DNA of 64,000 bases from Tretioscincus oriximinensis (taxonomy: Eukaryota > Chordata > Lepidosauria > Squamata > Gymnophthalmidae). Shown here in pieces: positions 10,561-21,814 of the stretch (positions are counted from its first letter, which is position 1; the number at the start of each line of letters is the position of its first letter). Below the pieces are notes generated by a model. That model was not told the DNA's origin. It saw nothing but the letters and a program-made list of their open reading frames with translations, and ran no database searches. The position numbers and the translations under genes are program-made. The DNA lies in contig JAJVDF010000208.1 of NCBI GenBank assembly GCA_022410635.1, positions 1,743,973-1,807,972 on the forward strand. The letters run 5' to 3'.

Positions 10561-10749
10561 GAGGTGAAATCCTGTTATAAAGAACCTCGATATAACAAAA
10601 TTCACAGTATAACAAACAAATTTGAAAATCTCAGTGGAACACCCATAAGCATAATGTTGGTTACAATGGGTTTCATTATAACAAAATTTAATTATAACAA
10701 ACAAATTCATTTGACCCCCTTGGTATTCCTCCTAATTGGGTTTCACCTG
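10561..10749. mobile_element. Tigger/pogo-like MITE, 189 bp, with TA duplication
   Basis: The left end GAGGTGAAATCCTGTTATAA and the right end AATTGGGTTTCACCTG are inverted matches, flanked by TA at 10559-10560 and 10750-10751. Inside are repeated TATAACAAA and TTATAACAAA blocks. It is a shorter relative of the element at 9191-9717. Confidence 0.8.
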
Positions 10750-10759
10750 TAATTATATT

Positions 10760-12230
10760 ACTGTAATTATAAATATTTTGCTAATATGAAAGGAGTACCA
10801 TTTATTGCAATGGTCTACAAAGGGGTTAGCAAATGAAAAAACATTGGCAACCCATGTTTTTAAGAGCTTCTATTCGTATTTTACCTTTTTTGGAGGAAAA
10901 AACCCTATACACCAGCCTAAGCCATCCATCAACGTGGAGCTATTCACAACTTAATATGAAAACACGATCCACTCTCTCGCGATTTGATTCACCGAACGTT
11001 TTCCCAGAAGCAAAGCTCACGATTCTGCTTGGATCTATTCTCTGACTGACATTCACAAACTGCCTTCTTATTCATGCCATTCAAAACAGCTTCACTGAAA
11101 ATAAACAGGTTTTTTTTTCCCCTTTTTAAACAAGGACTCCTGGCAGAACGAAACTTGTTTCAAAAGTCTAAGCAGCCACCCAGTCTAAAGTGCGGACATA
11201 ATTAGGGATTGTGCATCAAATGAAAGAAAGAAAGAAAATTGTATTTGGAAAGATGTCAGATGTACGACAAAAACGACGGTCAACTTTAGGAACATTTCCC
11301 TCCCTTTTGCTCCTCCGCAAACCATCTTTTTTTTCCTGCCCTTCAGCCGGAAGGAATGGATAGAACAAACAGCCAATTTTGTGGGCTACTGAGAAAAAAG
11401 GATCAAGGATATAAAAGGGTAAAAGGACGCCGATGAAAACGAAGGCCTCATCTGTTTGTGAAAAACCTCAAAAGCCTTCGACAACCGTCCGGCTTCCCTG
11501 AATTAAAAGGTTTAGATCATTAACTTGTTTTTCTGTGTGGCTCTTCAAGGTGCCTCTGGAGAAGGAGAACTTAGAAAAGGGGACATATTTGAAGGGCCTG
11601 TTTGGGTTTTATAGGTTATTACGCAAATTCCAGCCCGCAAGTATCCAAAACGTCTTAACGGCCCCCTTTCCTTTACCCAACGAGAAATAACAATGTTCGC
11701 AGGAAGCTGCATGAATAGTGTTGACGGTACTTCAAATGGATTGACAGAAAGTGGTGGGGTGGGCGGACAAGGGGACCTTAATGAAGACCACGTCTTCCTA
11801 GAGGGGGGCCTTAATGAAAATCTTGTCTTCTCAAAGACACTTGAGATTTTGCTGGGGTCTCTCTCCGCCTCACGGTCATTTCATTCTACGTATAATCATT
11901 GATTTGGATTTCCACCTCTTTTGCCATGTTTGTTTTTCTACCTAGCCTCAGCGCGGCTTCTTATGGGAAGCTAAGGAGGGGTCGGGGCTTTCAGAAGATT
12001 GAGAATTATTCGTCTGAAGTCGTCGTGAGAATCTAAGTTGAAATAATAATAACGAAACAAGCGCTGAAGTTTTACAGGATTTCGTACAGGAAAGGAAGTA
12101 AAAGGGAGGTTGTGTTTTGAATCAGCATGTTGGCATCAACCCACCCACCCACATTACTCCCCTATTGCAAGTATCAAATCGATTCTGGATTAGCTCTAAT
12201 TTTAAATTTTGAAGACACGTTGGGAGATCC
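10760..12230. other. Low-repeat intron segment
   Basis: About 1.4 kb with no transposon I recognise and no exon signals. This is a reasonable place to look for conserved non-coding sequence. Confidence 0.45.
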
Positions 12231-12254
12231 TGTATTTGAAGGTTGTTCGTCTGT

Positions 12255-12497
12255 AGGATTTGCTTCCAGAAGAGGTGATGGGAGCTAGCAACCTGGATAG
12301 TTTTAAGGCAGGATTAGTCAAGTTCATGGACACGAAGGGTATAAACAGCTACTAGGATGATCTCTTGATCGTGCCTCTAAGATGGAGAAACAGGTAGGAT
12401 TCCTGAAGTACCATTTACAGGGATCTGAAAACAAGTGAAGATTTTGCCTTCTTCTGCTTGAGATGCCCAAGGGCAATTGGTGGGACCTTCTCAGCTA
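12255..12497 (+). repeat. CR1-clade LINE (TTCTTATG family) 3' UTR, 3'-truncated
   Basis: It carries the pattern CCAGAAGAGGTGATGGGAGC, TTCATGGACACGAAGGGTATAA and GATGCCCAAGGGCAATTGGTG, as in the fuller copy at 52050-52804. It stops where a SINE begins. Confidence 0.7.
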
Positions 12498-12702
12498 TTT
12501 GAAAGAAAATGCAAATTTGTAATCTGCATTTCAGTTAGATAAATGGATACCGTCACTAACCTGATAGGGAAGATAGAATAAAATGTAAGCCTTTCGGCGA
12601 AAATTAACCCTGTAAGCCNTTCTGGAAAAGAGTGTGGTGGTTCTTCTTGTTCTTGTTCTTCTTTCTCTTCTCCTTCTCCTCTTCTTCTTCTTCTTCTTCA
12701 AG
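12498..12702 (+). repeat. tRNA-derived SINE, TTC-tailed, 5'-truncated old copy
   Basis: It has the CAGCTATTTGAAAG, GATAGGGAAGATAGAATAAA and TGTAAGCC blocks in family order and ends in a mixed (TTC)n tract. Confidence 0.65.
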
Positions 12703-12764
12703 TGACCCAAGGGTTTTTTGCCCCATAGGTTACATCTATTCTACTTCCCCCACCATATTATTAT

Positions 12765-12915
12765 AGTGGTACTCATTTATCTACTTGCAAATTTCTTTGT
12801 TTCCAAACAGACAGCTTGTCTGTAACTGAGGCCAGTACAGCGCGCTCACCCCTCTGCATGGCCGGCACAGGGTTTCGAACTCTGGCATCTCTGTTTTAAC
12901 TTCTGCACCACCGTA
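12765..12915 (-). repeat. tRNA-derived SINE head and body, minus strand
   Basis: On the minus strand it reads from GTTACGGTGGTGCAGAAGTT through GGTTTCGAA... type box B to the CTTGCAAGTAGATAAATG body. It is a diverged subfamily like that at 54331-54595. Confidence 0.6.
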
Positions 12916-12919
12916 ACAT

Positions 12920-14050
12920 CCATATTTATGGGACATTCAACCACTGAGGTCCACCTGGANGCTATTTTCCAAGATTTGCATAACTAGTGTCAGCAAAGTA
13001 CGTTCCTGGTCCAGGAAGATAAACTGCTTCGTTGGTGCTTTTNAGAAGCACAGAACTTGAATTGTCTAACCGGATGATTTGAAACTTGGCAGTCTAGATA
13101 TTGTTGACTACAACTCCCATCGGGCCCAGGGAATGTGGCCGAAGCAGAGGAATGGTGAGAACTGCAGTTTAATAAGGATCTAAAGCTTTGGCATGGCACT
13201 TTACTGAATGAGGCCATGCTGTGGACAAGAATCTACAAGTACAGGTCTATATTCAAAGATTAATCACCTGGCTGAGGAACTTGCTGGAGTCCAAAACCTT
13301 CCGGAACCTTAAAGGTTTCCCNTGTTGCTTAATTATGGTGTTTGATGTTCAGTCACCGGGATTGAATATTGACGGGTGATTCTAAACAGAGTGACAGCAT
13401 CAAAACATGTCTTAAGCCAGTCAATAAACCAAGATAGTTGTTTCTACCGGATTTGTGAAAAAACTTGAGAGACATGCGAGTGAAAAACTCTGTCAACACA
13501 CAGCATAGGAAGGGATGTTTATAGAATTTTTCCGTTGGACGATTTCATATCAATACTCGCCTTCCATACACAAAAAGGAAAGAAAATGTCCCATTTGCAT
13601 CCCAATGATTGAGCTAATATTCCCTTCCAAAGCTGTTGGTGTTACACTCTGGGATTCATGTATTGCAGGCTAAGTCAGCTGTTAAAAAATCCCAATTTTA
13701 ACTGCAAAATTTGGAAGAGCTCACCCACAACCTTGCCGCCGCACAGAAGTTATTTTTCAAATTTTTCTCCCAATTATATCCCTCCTTTTCCTAATGATGT
13801 GGCTGTTCCTGGTTGGTTAGTGTTTGTGAGTCATCAGAAGAAGTAGTAAGCTCCTTCCCTTCACAATTTTAACTGCAAAATCTGTCATGGTTGGCAATAT
13901 TTTTTGCCAATTGCTTATCTTATATTACATTTAGCAGACTGGCCAGATTTCCTGAGCCCAAATTGGGCAATTAATATTTGTGCTAATTTGCACATTCCTG
14001 AATATGCAAATCACCCACCAACATGCATACCCCTCTAAAATCTCTGCCCA
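12920..14050. other. Low-repeat intron segment
   Basis: No recognised family apart from a short 'ACTACAACTCCCATCGGGCCC' dispersed motif at about 13110. No exon was found. Confidence 0.4.
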
Positions 14051-14051
14051 A

Positions 14052-14260
14052 GAAATCATAGACTCATAGAATCATAGAGTTGGAAGGGACCTCCAGGGTC
14101 ATCNGGTCCAACCCCCTGCTCGATGCAGGATTCATTAAACCATTCCAGAAAGATGACTGTCCAGTCTCTGTTTGAAGACTTCCAGTGACGGCNAACGCAC
14201 CACCCCCTGTGGCAAACTGTTCCACTGGTTTATCACCCTTTGTAAATCCACAAAGGGCGC
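14052..14260 (-). repeat. CR1 LINE 3' end, minus strand
   Basis: ATAGAATCATAGAGTTGGAA opens it, followed by the CCCCCTGCTCGATGCAGG block and the part encoding the ORF2 end (complement of GTTCCACTGGTTTATCACCC). Confidence 0.8.
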
Positions 14261-14774
14261 GAGAATTTTTTGAAGCATGTGAATTTTTTTTGAAATGTTT
14301 GATCATTTTTTAAAGTGCATGAGAAATGTGCATTTTTAATTTTTTTACTGAGGTGGCCTCAGTTGGTGGTATAGTGAATTTAAAAAAATAATATATATTT
14401 TTTTTNAAAAAATTGTCCTCAGCAAAAAAATGGGGAAATTTTATCCCGGGAGGGCGGGAAGAACACCCCAAACTGGGTTCTCCCCCCAAAGGAGTCTTTA
14501 ACCAGGGGTCTTGTAACACCTTAGTGACCAAGAAGAATTCCTTGTTTGCTCCTAAGATGCTAGATATTCCAGATCCAGATCTACTTATATGACATTGATA
14601 TCAACATGTTCATATTACTCTAAGAAAGTGCTTTTTTATTATTAAAAATTATTATGTTAATTCAGTGCAAGAGTTCCTGTTGTTGTTTTATTAATTACCT
14701 ACATTTATCTGTAGCCTTTGGTCAAAGAAGTAGCCCAACTCTTTCTGTGGGTATTATATTGTTTTTTATTGTTA

Positions 14775-14880
14775 TCATAGAATCNTAGAGTTGGAAGGGA
14801 CCTCCAGGGTCATGGGGTCCAAGCAGGAGTCTCTAAACCCTCCCTGACAGATAGCTGTCCATCCTCTGTACAAATACTTT
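14775..14880 (-). repeat. CR1 LINE 3' end fragment, minus strand
   Basis: TAGAGTTGGAAGGGACCTCC and the following GACAGATAGCTGTCCATCC match the CR1 3' UTR. Confidence 0.75.
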
Positions 14881-14884
14881 CAGC

Positions 14885-16690
14885 TTTTAATGTCCATTCT
14901 TATGCATTTTAAATATTGCAAGATGCTGAACATAAAAAAGGAAAAAAAGAATTTCATATTTTAGGATCTATTTGATGGGCATTTTTGTCTTGCAACAAAA
15001 AATAACCGGGCAGGAAAGANAATTCTGTATATTTTACAAGCAAAGCAGGACACATTTCTTTTGCACCAATGAAGCACCATTAAGTTGTTTTAAAAAATTA
15101 TTTTTATATATGTATAGAAAGCCCTTTACAAGGCCACAGTAAAGACATTCTAATCGTCGTCCAAATCTATTTATAGATTTTCTTCCAAAATAAGGCATCT
15201 CTGGTTGTGAAGCAAGACAGCCTTATGAAGTTGTAAAGATACTCAGAAGCATTCTTTTACATGGAACACGGACGAAAATTTCTTTTTCAGCTTTCTTTTT
15301 AAATCTATTTATCCCTCAGAGTTACATCATTTAACTACCTTCCACTTCCCCACTCAAATAGCCATTTAAAGTCTTTGGAAAGAAACAGAACTTTGCGATA
15401 CATACAGAGTGCATTATGTTGTTGGGGATTTTTACACACAGATAAAAAAATCAAGTATAATTTCTTTTATTCTGCAAATGTCAGGACTTGCTTTGTGAGG
15501 ATATGAGTCTTTTAAGATTATTTTTTTTAAAAAAAAACCTGTTTTAAATAAATAAGGATGTAAAATAATCTCTTTCTTGGGTGGAACCATGAAGGGTCTT
15601 TTTCAAATCCACGTTCTTGGAAATTTTATTCAGTTTCTGATATTTAACCAAAGAATAAACATTCGAGCACATTAATTATCTGCGAGGTTTTCTTGCTTCT
15701 TAATTTTGAGAACTTATGTTTGTTGTTTTGCTTTGCTTTTAATCTTTTACATTTTGCAAACTGCCTTCTTGGGTTTAGAAATGTAAAAAGCTGGAAGCTG
15801 TGAAAATAGCGATTCTTGAATTTCCCTGTCCCAGTGCAAACACCTAAAGCACCTAAATCTGATCATGTTGGCGGCACCTGCTGTAATTTCCCTTTTTACA
15901 CATCCGTTACAGATGGACCCCTCCTGTCCCGATTTCTTTCTGGTAATTCAACATGTGCCATGGGCAAAAATTCGCTTTCTCTTCAATGCTCACCACTTCA
16001 AATGCACTGATAGCTAAACTGCGACAGCTTAAAAGCCACTGATGGTGTTTTCTTCCCGTATATAAAAAAATAACCTTATTCTGTTTTTTTGCAAAAGGGA
16101 ACATATCCACAGGGTCTGAACACTTTGAGAGTTCTTGGATGTTATTTATAGAGAGCAGCACAATGGTGGACGCTATCGATAACAGCTCTGAAATGCTGGA
16201 TACTTGGGAAAAAAAAGAAAAGTAAAATGAGGCGATGTACTTATTAGGAAATTTTGCAGAATGGCAAGCCTGCAGATATTTTCCCAGGGGACGAGGGGAA
16301 ATTCAATTTTCGTTAATTATAACACAAACTGTCCTGATCTTTACGTCCGGGATGAAGTTGTGGTCAGAAATTCCTAGCACACGGTCCTAATTCTGCCTGC
16401 TCGAAAGGGCTCCGTGGGCCCTGGTAAGTAGTTAAGCCTAAAAAACACATTAAAATGTCCCTAACACTGCTTCTTTTAATAGGGGGAAAAAAGCACAAAT
16501 TGTTTATAAACCGAATACGAACCGCTTGCAAATTTTCACCAAATGAGGTTGTAAAACTGATTTACGGTCTCAGTTTAAAAGCAAAAATTCAAACCATGTA
16601 AAACATGAAAAGATTGAAAACAATGGTAGTAATGACAACACTAATCATAATACTTCACACAAGGAATAATTAAATAGATACGTTGCAGTT
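14885..16690. other. AT-rich low-repeat intron segment, about 1.8 kb
   Basis: This is the longest stretch in the window with no recognisable transposon. No exon, RNA gene or clear regulatory motif is visible by eye. Confidence 0.45.
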
Positions 16691-17484
16691 TTAAGAGCTG
16701 CCCCAAAGATATTTATTTATACTTGTACCCTGGTGTTTTTAAACATCAGAAAAAATGGAATTTCTGTGCCACCACTGAGAAGCCCCTGCTGTGGGAAACT
16801 TCAAGGTGGCAATCAGTAGTTGGCAGATCTGCAACAGATCTTCTCAGCCAATCACGGTGATCTTACTGGTAATATATTAAGCTGTCGAGATCCAAAGTGC
16901 ATCCACACTTTTCATTTGCGCATGCTTTCAATGCGTGATTCAGAGGACTTAATCACATGTCATTGTTGGAATTCAGCTGTGGTGGGGCTAGAAAGGGTGG
17001 TCATTACTGGTTTTCCAGCAAGTATTTTCAAGCAGCTTCCATNGTGCAATATCTAGCTGTAGCTCCATGATGTGCCCTGTGGACATCGCCTGCCAGAACT
17101 GCCAAGACTCAGCCTTGCCTCCTGCTCCTGGGTCTGTTTATCCTGAGGCCACAGGAAAAAGCAGCAATGGTGAGTAGATAAAAACCCAAGAAGCCTCCAA
17201 ATCTCAGGTGATTTTAAAAGGAAACTTTTTCTTTTTGAAATCACTAGCCTGGTAACAAGTGGAGTCAGAGCCAATAACAGAAAGGACACAGGTCAGTCAA
17301 TCACAAGGTAGGAAGAAATTGAGAGTTGAATTCACGGGGCAATATCTTCATGCTTGTGGAAAATAAGCAATGATGACGTACTCATAAGCACTTTATAGCA
17401 CTATGTACAGAAAGTGCATTACAAAGGTCAACCAACGTAAGCAGGTCTTGGATGGTATGGATGCCTCAGGACCCAGGTTGTTAT

Positions 17485-17825
17485 AGAAGGGAGAGAGGAA
17501 CAGGAAGGAAAGAAGGATGGGGTCAGAAAGATTAATAAAGAGGAAGGATGAGAAAAAAGGAAGGGACAGAGAAGAGAAAGAAAGAAAAGGAGGGAACAAT
17601 AGAACAAAAGTACAGAGAGCGGGAGGAATAGAGAGAAATAAAAAGATAGGAATAGAAAGAAAGATAGGGAAGGAATCGAGAGATAAAGTAGAAGATAGGG
17701 ACAGAAAGAAGGGAAGGAACGAAAGAAGGAGGATTAGAAAGAAANAAAAGAGGGAAGGAATAACAAGAAAAAAGGAAGAAAGTAACAAAGAGAAAATAGG
17801 GAGGGTGAGGAAGGAAGGCTAAAAA
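17485..17825 (+). repeat. Polypurine tract, degenerate (GGAA/GAAA)n
   Basis: About 340 bp is almost wholly A and G on the plus strand. The open frames on both strands here are low-complexity translations. Confidence 0.85.
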
Positions 17826-18409
17826 GCTACAATAGGCAGATGGTAGAAATAACCTAATCTCAAATCAGGATATAATAATGAAAATATTTACGGTACTTCT
17901 AGGCTATTTTTTTAAATCTTCTGGCTTTTGCGCTTGTCAGATCGAAATGTGTGAGCGCGTGTGCGCACTTGCATGTGTGTGTATAAAAAAATACTTACAG
18001 ATGGTTCTATACATCACATATACCAACCTACGTGTTGGGTTACCAGTAGCAATAGCATCAGCGTTTACATTACTAAACCGCCAAGTTGGTTATTACAAAC
18101 ATCACATATATCAAAATTAAAATAAATAATGCAGGACAAGTGTCGATTCAGAACCTTCATTTAAAATGCACAGGGTAGAGAGGCCACTTTAAAACCATGT
18201 CAATAGTGGGAAATTCCTGTCCATAAAGCAAGATCAATTAGGAAGTCTTTGTGTTACTTGCTCACAATGCTGGCAACTCTTCCACTCACCCCACTCCAAA
18301 GGAAGGCGTCTCCTAGGGATTGGACATCCACAGGCCATGGTAGGCCTTGGCAGGTCCTCATCCGCAGGCCTGTGTAGACTATGACTGGCCCCATTCTACC
18401 TATTCATCT

Positions 18410-18480
18410 TAACTTGTCTATAAAAGCTCATGATGTCTATCTTTTTCTTGTTAGTCTTTAAGACGCTACAAAACCGTGTT
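18410..18480 (+). repeat. Penelope-like pLTR fragment
   Basis: TAAAAGCTCATGATGTCTAT and GTTAGTCTTTAAGACGCTAC match the post-ribozyme part of reptile Penelope terminal repeats (the pattern 'GAAAGCTTATG...TTAGTCTC..GTGCT'). Confidence 0.5.
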
Positions 18481-18592
18481 ACAATATCTATCTAACTATC
18501 CATTCATCTGTCCGTCCGTCTGTCCTTCTCCAGTATCTATCTATCTGTTTATCCATCCATCCAATACATACCTATCGACCTACCTACCCATC
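18481..18592 (+). repeat. TATC/CCAT microsatellite
   Basis: Interspersed TATC, CCATCCAT and CTACCTAC repeats lie between two Penelope-like fragments. Confidence 0.85.
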
Positions 18593-18672
18593 CATCTGAA
18601 GAATTAGACTTTTCTATGAAAGCTCCTGCTGCCTCCTGTTTCCTTATTAGTCTCTATCATGCTATGAGAGCC
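18593..18672 (+). repeat. Penelope-like pLTR fragment with hammerhead-like remnant
   Basis: ATCTGAAGAATTAGAC, then TCTATGAAAGCTCCTG and TATTAGTCTCTATCATGCTA, follow the same order as the hammerhead-like region of the intact element at 26602-26680, but stem II is decayed. Confidence 0.5.
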
Positions 18673-18679
18673 CCTTTTA

Positions 18680-19460
18680 AACACTATTTAGATGCAGCCT
18701 TAGTAAATGTCTCTGCTGATAGATGACTGGAAAGCAGAAGGCTGGAGGGAAAACTCTTTTCACTATATTATATACATAAACTCAGCCGGTTGCCACCTGA
18801 GAAACCTCATCCATTACCTTTTGCGGTATGGACCACAGTCCTTGCTGGGTACCAGTGTGGTTGTTCCGCCCTTAGTTCCAAGCGGCACTTGCAAGGGCCA
18901 CGGAACGTGGGCAGGAGGGACGAGCGTGTGCCTCCAACTTTCCTTCCCAGCACCTTACCCTTGGTTCCTACGGAGCAGGAGATTCCACGCGCAGATGTGC
19001 CTTAGCCACATCCGCAAGCGCTGAGCGAGGGAGGCTGAAAGGCTGGCGGAGTCGTTTGCACAAAGGCAGGAGCGCGAGGCCTTAATTGCGTGGCCCTTGG
19101 CTGCAAGCAAAGCGCGGCTGACCGGCTCTTTTATCTTGCATTCGGCAAGAGTTGCATTGTACGTCCGCTGCCGGGCTGAAGTGCCGCTCTTCAGATTATA
19201 TTAAACAGGTCAATTTAAAAAGTGGGGAAGCGGGAGAAGAGGGGAGGCCGGGGGAATTATCGTAATTTAAAAGAAAAAACACACACACACAAAACTTTAT
19301 GGCATGCTATTGTGTCTGAGCCTGAGAAAACATTCAAGGAGAAGACAGAGTGGAAGGAAACCTCTTACACACCTCCAGACTGCCCCTGGGCCTAACAAGC
19401 AAGCTTCGCTCTTCGCAAGGAACAGGACGGAGCTCTTCTGGAGCATTTCGTAGCCCACAA
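18680..19460. other. Low-repeat segment with CpG-rich core
   Basis: Between about 18880 and 19200 the sequence is GC- and CpG-rich compared with its surroundings (for example CGAGCGTGTG, GGCGGAGTCG, GCGCGGCTGACCGG) and free of recognised repeats. It may be a regulatory element within the BCAS3 intron, or a relic of an unknown element. No promoter call is made. Confidence 0.35.
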
Positions 19461-19462
19461 AC

Positions 19463-19550
19463 TTTTTATTTATTTAAAATGANTATTTGCATCCCGCCCT
19501 TCACCATTGGTCCCAGGGCGGCTAACAAAAGACGAAGGAAGTGAATAAAA
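19463..19550 (-). repeat. L2 LINE 3' tail, minus strand
   Basis: TTTATTTATTTAAAATG followed by CCCAGGGCGGCTAACAAAAG is the reverse complement of an L2 3' tail. Confidence 0.65.
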
Positions 19551-20210
19551 CCCAGCAAGGGGACCACTATTGTAATGCACGCTATATTTTCAAGTGGCTG
19601 CCCTTGAAAACGGTTCGGAAGCCGCAGCTGGGTGNCTTTGGACCAATCACAGTTCCCTAGAACTCTCTCAGCCCAACCTACTTCACAAGGTATCTGTTGT
19701 GGAGAAAGCAACAAAAAGCTGTGTGTCCCCCTATGGTTGGCTGTCCTGAGTCCTTCAGGTATAGGGCGGGATATAAGTATAGATAAATAATAAATAAATG
19801 CACCATTTAGACTGCTAGCCGGAACAGCTGGCCGGATTCATATTATGCCAGTCTTAGAAGAATTGCACTGGTTGCCAATTTGCTACCGAGCCCAATTCAA
19901 GGTGTTAACTAACTTATATGGTTCCAAATAACTTGGGCCCCATACCAACCTGCCCGTGCCTTAAGATCTGCAGCGGAGCCCCCCCTAGTTGTACCACCCC
20001 TTTCGACAGCCAATGGAATAGCCGCCCCCTTGAGGTGCGTCTGTGTTCTTTTAGAAGGTCTCTGAAGACGCGTCTCTTCCACCTGCCTTTGGCTGAAGAA
20101 ATGCTGGTTTGTAGCCTCCACCTTCAGATATTGTTTGTTACTGTTTTAAAACGTTATTTTGTACTGTTTAACGTCTTCACCACGGTGCCCCCTAAACCCA
20201 ACTTGAAACC
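19551..20210 (+). repeat. L2 LINE ORF2 C-terminus, interrupted by a SINE
   Basis: The left part 19551-19635 contains TGGCTGCCCTTGAAAACGG. The right part from about 19801 reads TAGACTGCTAGCCGGAACAG, then CACTGGTTGCCAATTTGCTA and the end of the ORF. Together they match the copy at 45786-46410, with a SINE at 19636-19800 between them. Confidence 0.75.
19636..19800 (+). repeat. SINE type II with L2-like tail, nested in L2
   Basis: It reads GGACCAATCACAG, AACTCTCTCAGCCCAACCTA, then GGTATAGGGCGGGATATAAG and an AATAAATAAATG end. It interrupts the L2 reading frame between GCAGCTGGGTG and ATTTAGACTGC. Confidence 0.7.
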
Positions 20211-20214
20211 ATAA

Positions 20215-21005
20215 AACAGGAACAGGGATTCTGCCGGGAAGTAGAGAAACCGGAAGCTGGCAGTTTGTGGTGGTGTAACCATAAGAACCTTCCCTGCAAG
20301 CTTTCAAGACTCAGGCAAGTCAGTGTGGGAGGCGGCATTCCTTTTACATCCTTCTTTTTCCAGACTCTCCTATCCTTCAAGCACAGGGAAAAAACGGATC
20401 ACGGCTACAAATCACAGGTGACGAGAGAGAAAAATCAACAATTGCTTTTGGATTTGCACAGGGGAGAATTGCTGATCAGAGCTTCAGGGATGAGGTTCTC
20501 CCCAGACACGCGTAAGTTATGCAGTTGCTTCCACTCACAAGACGGTGGGGCTTTTCCTCCCTTCCCCTTTCCTTTTTTCTAGGGAAGAAGAGGGGGCCTG
20601 GAAATACNGGGCCAAGGAAATCCCAGCAGACAGAGCAAAAACAAATTCAAAGTGCCTTCATAAAACGCAGATGCTGCAAAGAAAACAAACTCGGCGAGAT
20701 TTACGGGGTTTGGACAACGCCGGGCGCTTGTGCAAAAGCCATCAGTAGGGACGGCCAGGTAATGCCATTTGCAAAGAATCCCCCCAAATCTGTTCTATTC
20801 TTCTCGGCCAAAAACACACAGACGCCCACTCAGTCCCTCTCTCCAAGGGAGACTTTTAACGAGGCCGACACACATCCTCTTTCTGTCCTGGATGCAGGGA
20901 TAGAAGGAGAAAGGTGGGGAATTGCCGTGTTGTGTAACCATGACACAGGCAAGGCAGGGCGGGGAAACAGAGACCCCTTTGACATTTCTCTGCCTTATTT
21001 CATTC
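20215..21005. other. Low-repeat intron segment
   Basis: No known transposon and no exon were identified. Long open frames occur by chance on several strands and have no recognisable domain. Confidence 0.4.
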
Positions 21006-21049
21006 TGTACTAGGGGATTAGCCCATTGTGTTATGCTATTGCAACAGGC

Positions 21050-21265
21050 TCTCGCGCTTCCTCTCCTTTGCTCCCCACCCACCCACTCCCTCCTTTACCC
21101 CTTCGCAGCCCCCTTTCACTTGCTGCTTCTTTGTTTCATTCCTTCCTTATTTCCATTTACCTTACCTTCCTTCTTCCTTTATCTTCTTTCCTTCCGTTAC
21201 TTCTTACAATTTCCCATACAGAGTAATGCCCATTCATTGCTTCCCTCTCTTTTCTGTCTTTTAGC
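21050..21265 (+). repeat. Pyrimidine-rich tract
   Basis: The tract is dominated by CCTT/CTTC runs (for example CTTCCTTATTTCC and TTCCTTCTTCC), absent from the short sister copy at 40902. Confidence 0.75.
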
Positions 21266-21283
21266 TGGTTTCTAACCAGGACT

Positions 21284-21705
21284 CTGGTCTCTAGAGGCTG
21301 CAAAAGTTCCAAGGCTTGTCATTGGTCCCTGGAGGTTGCCAAGGTTCTGAGCCCTGTCAATGGTTTCTGGAGGCTGCCAAAGTTCTGAGCCCTGACATTG
21401 GTCCCTGGACGCTGCCCAAGTTCCGAGCCCTGTCATTTGCCCCTGGTGGCTGCCCAAGTTCTGCGCCCTTTCATTGGTCCCTGAAGGCTGCCCAAGTTCC
21501 GAGCCCTGTCATTGGTCTGTGGAGGCTGCCAAAGTTCCAGGCTCTGTCATTGGTCCCTGGAGGCTGCCCAAGTTCCGAGCCCTGTCATTGGTCCCTGGAG
21601 GCTGCCCAAGTTCCGAGCCCTGTCATTGGTCCCTGGAGGCTGCCCAAGTTCCGAGCCCTGTCATTGGTCCGTGGAGGCTGCCCAAGTTCCAAGCTCAGAA
21701 TGTTC
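21284..21705 (+). repeat. 38-bp minisatellite, about 11 units
   Basis: The unit runs CCCTGGAGGCTGCCCAAG, TTCCGAGCCCTG, TCATTGGT. At least nine units are exactly 38 bp; the last inner ones are nearly identical and the outer ones more diverged, as expected for expansion from inside. Since 38 is not a multiple of three, all three frames stay open; the resulting proteins are artefacts. Confidence 0.95.
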
Positions 21706-21814
21706 AACTCTCTCACATGCCTTTTTATTACTTATGACTGATCACTCAGCCTTTGGAATACTGCAATTCTGGTCTCTGAATCCACATCTTAGAAAGGATT
21801 TGGGGAACTGATTT

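Larger units (their letters stand above)
21010..21737 (-). mobile_element. Helitron-like element expanded by a minisatellite
   Basis: Read on the minus strand, the 3' end is a hairpin (AGCCTGTTGCAATAGC with its partner ACACAATGGGCT), then AATCCC, CTAG and a flanking T. That is the Helitron signature of terminal hairpin, CTRR end and T target. The other end begins TCATAAGTAATAAAAAGGC. A 140-bp relative at 40902-41041 shares both ends. This copy has gained a pyrimidine-rich stretch and the 38-bp repeat at 21284-21705. No RepHel protein is present. Confidence 0.6.

Noticed and set aside
17393..17822. Leu/Phe/Ser-rich and Arg/Lys/Glu-rich open frames
   Set aside because: They are low-complexity translations of a polypurine tract.
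21272..21811. Repeat proteins with GPWRLPKFRALSL-type periodicity
   Set aside because: The 38-bp unit keeps all three frames open; there is no start context, splice signal or known domain.
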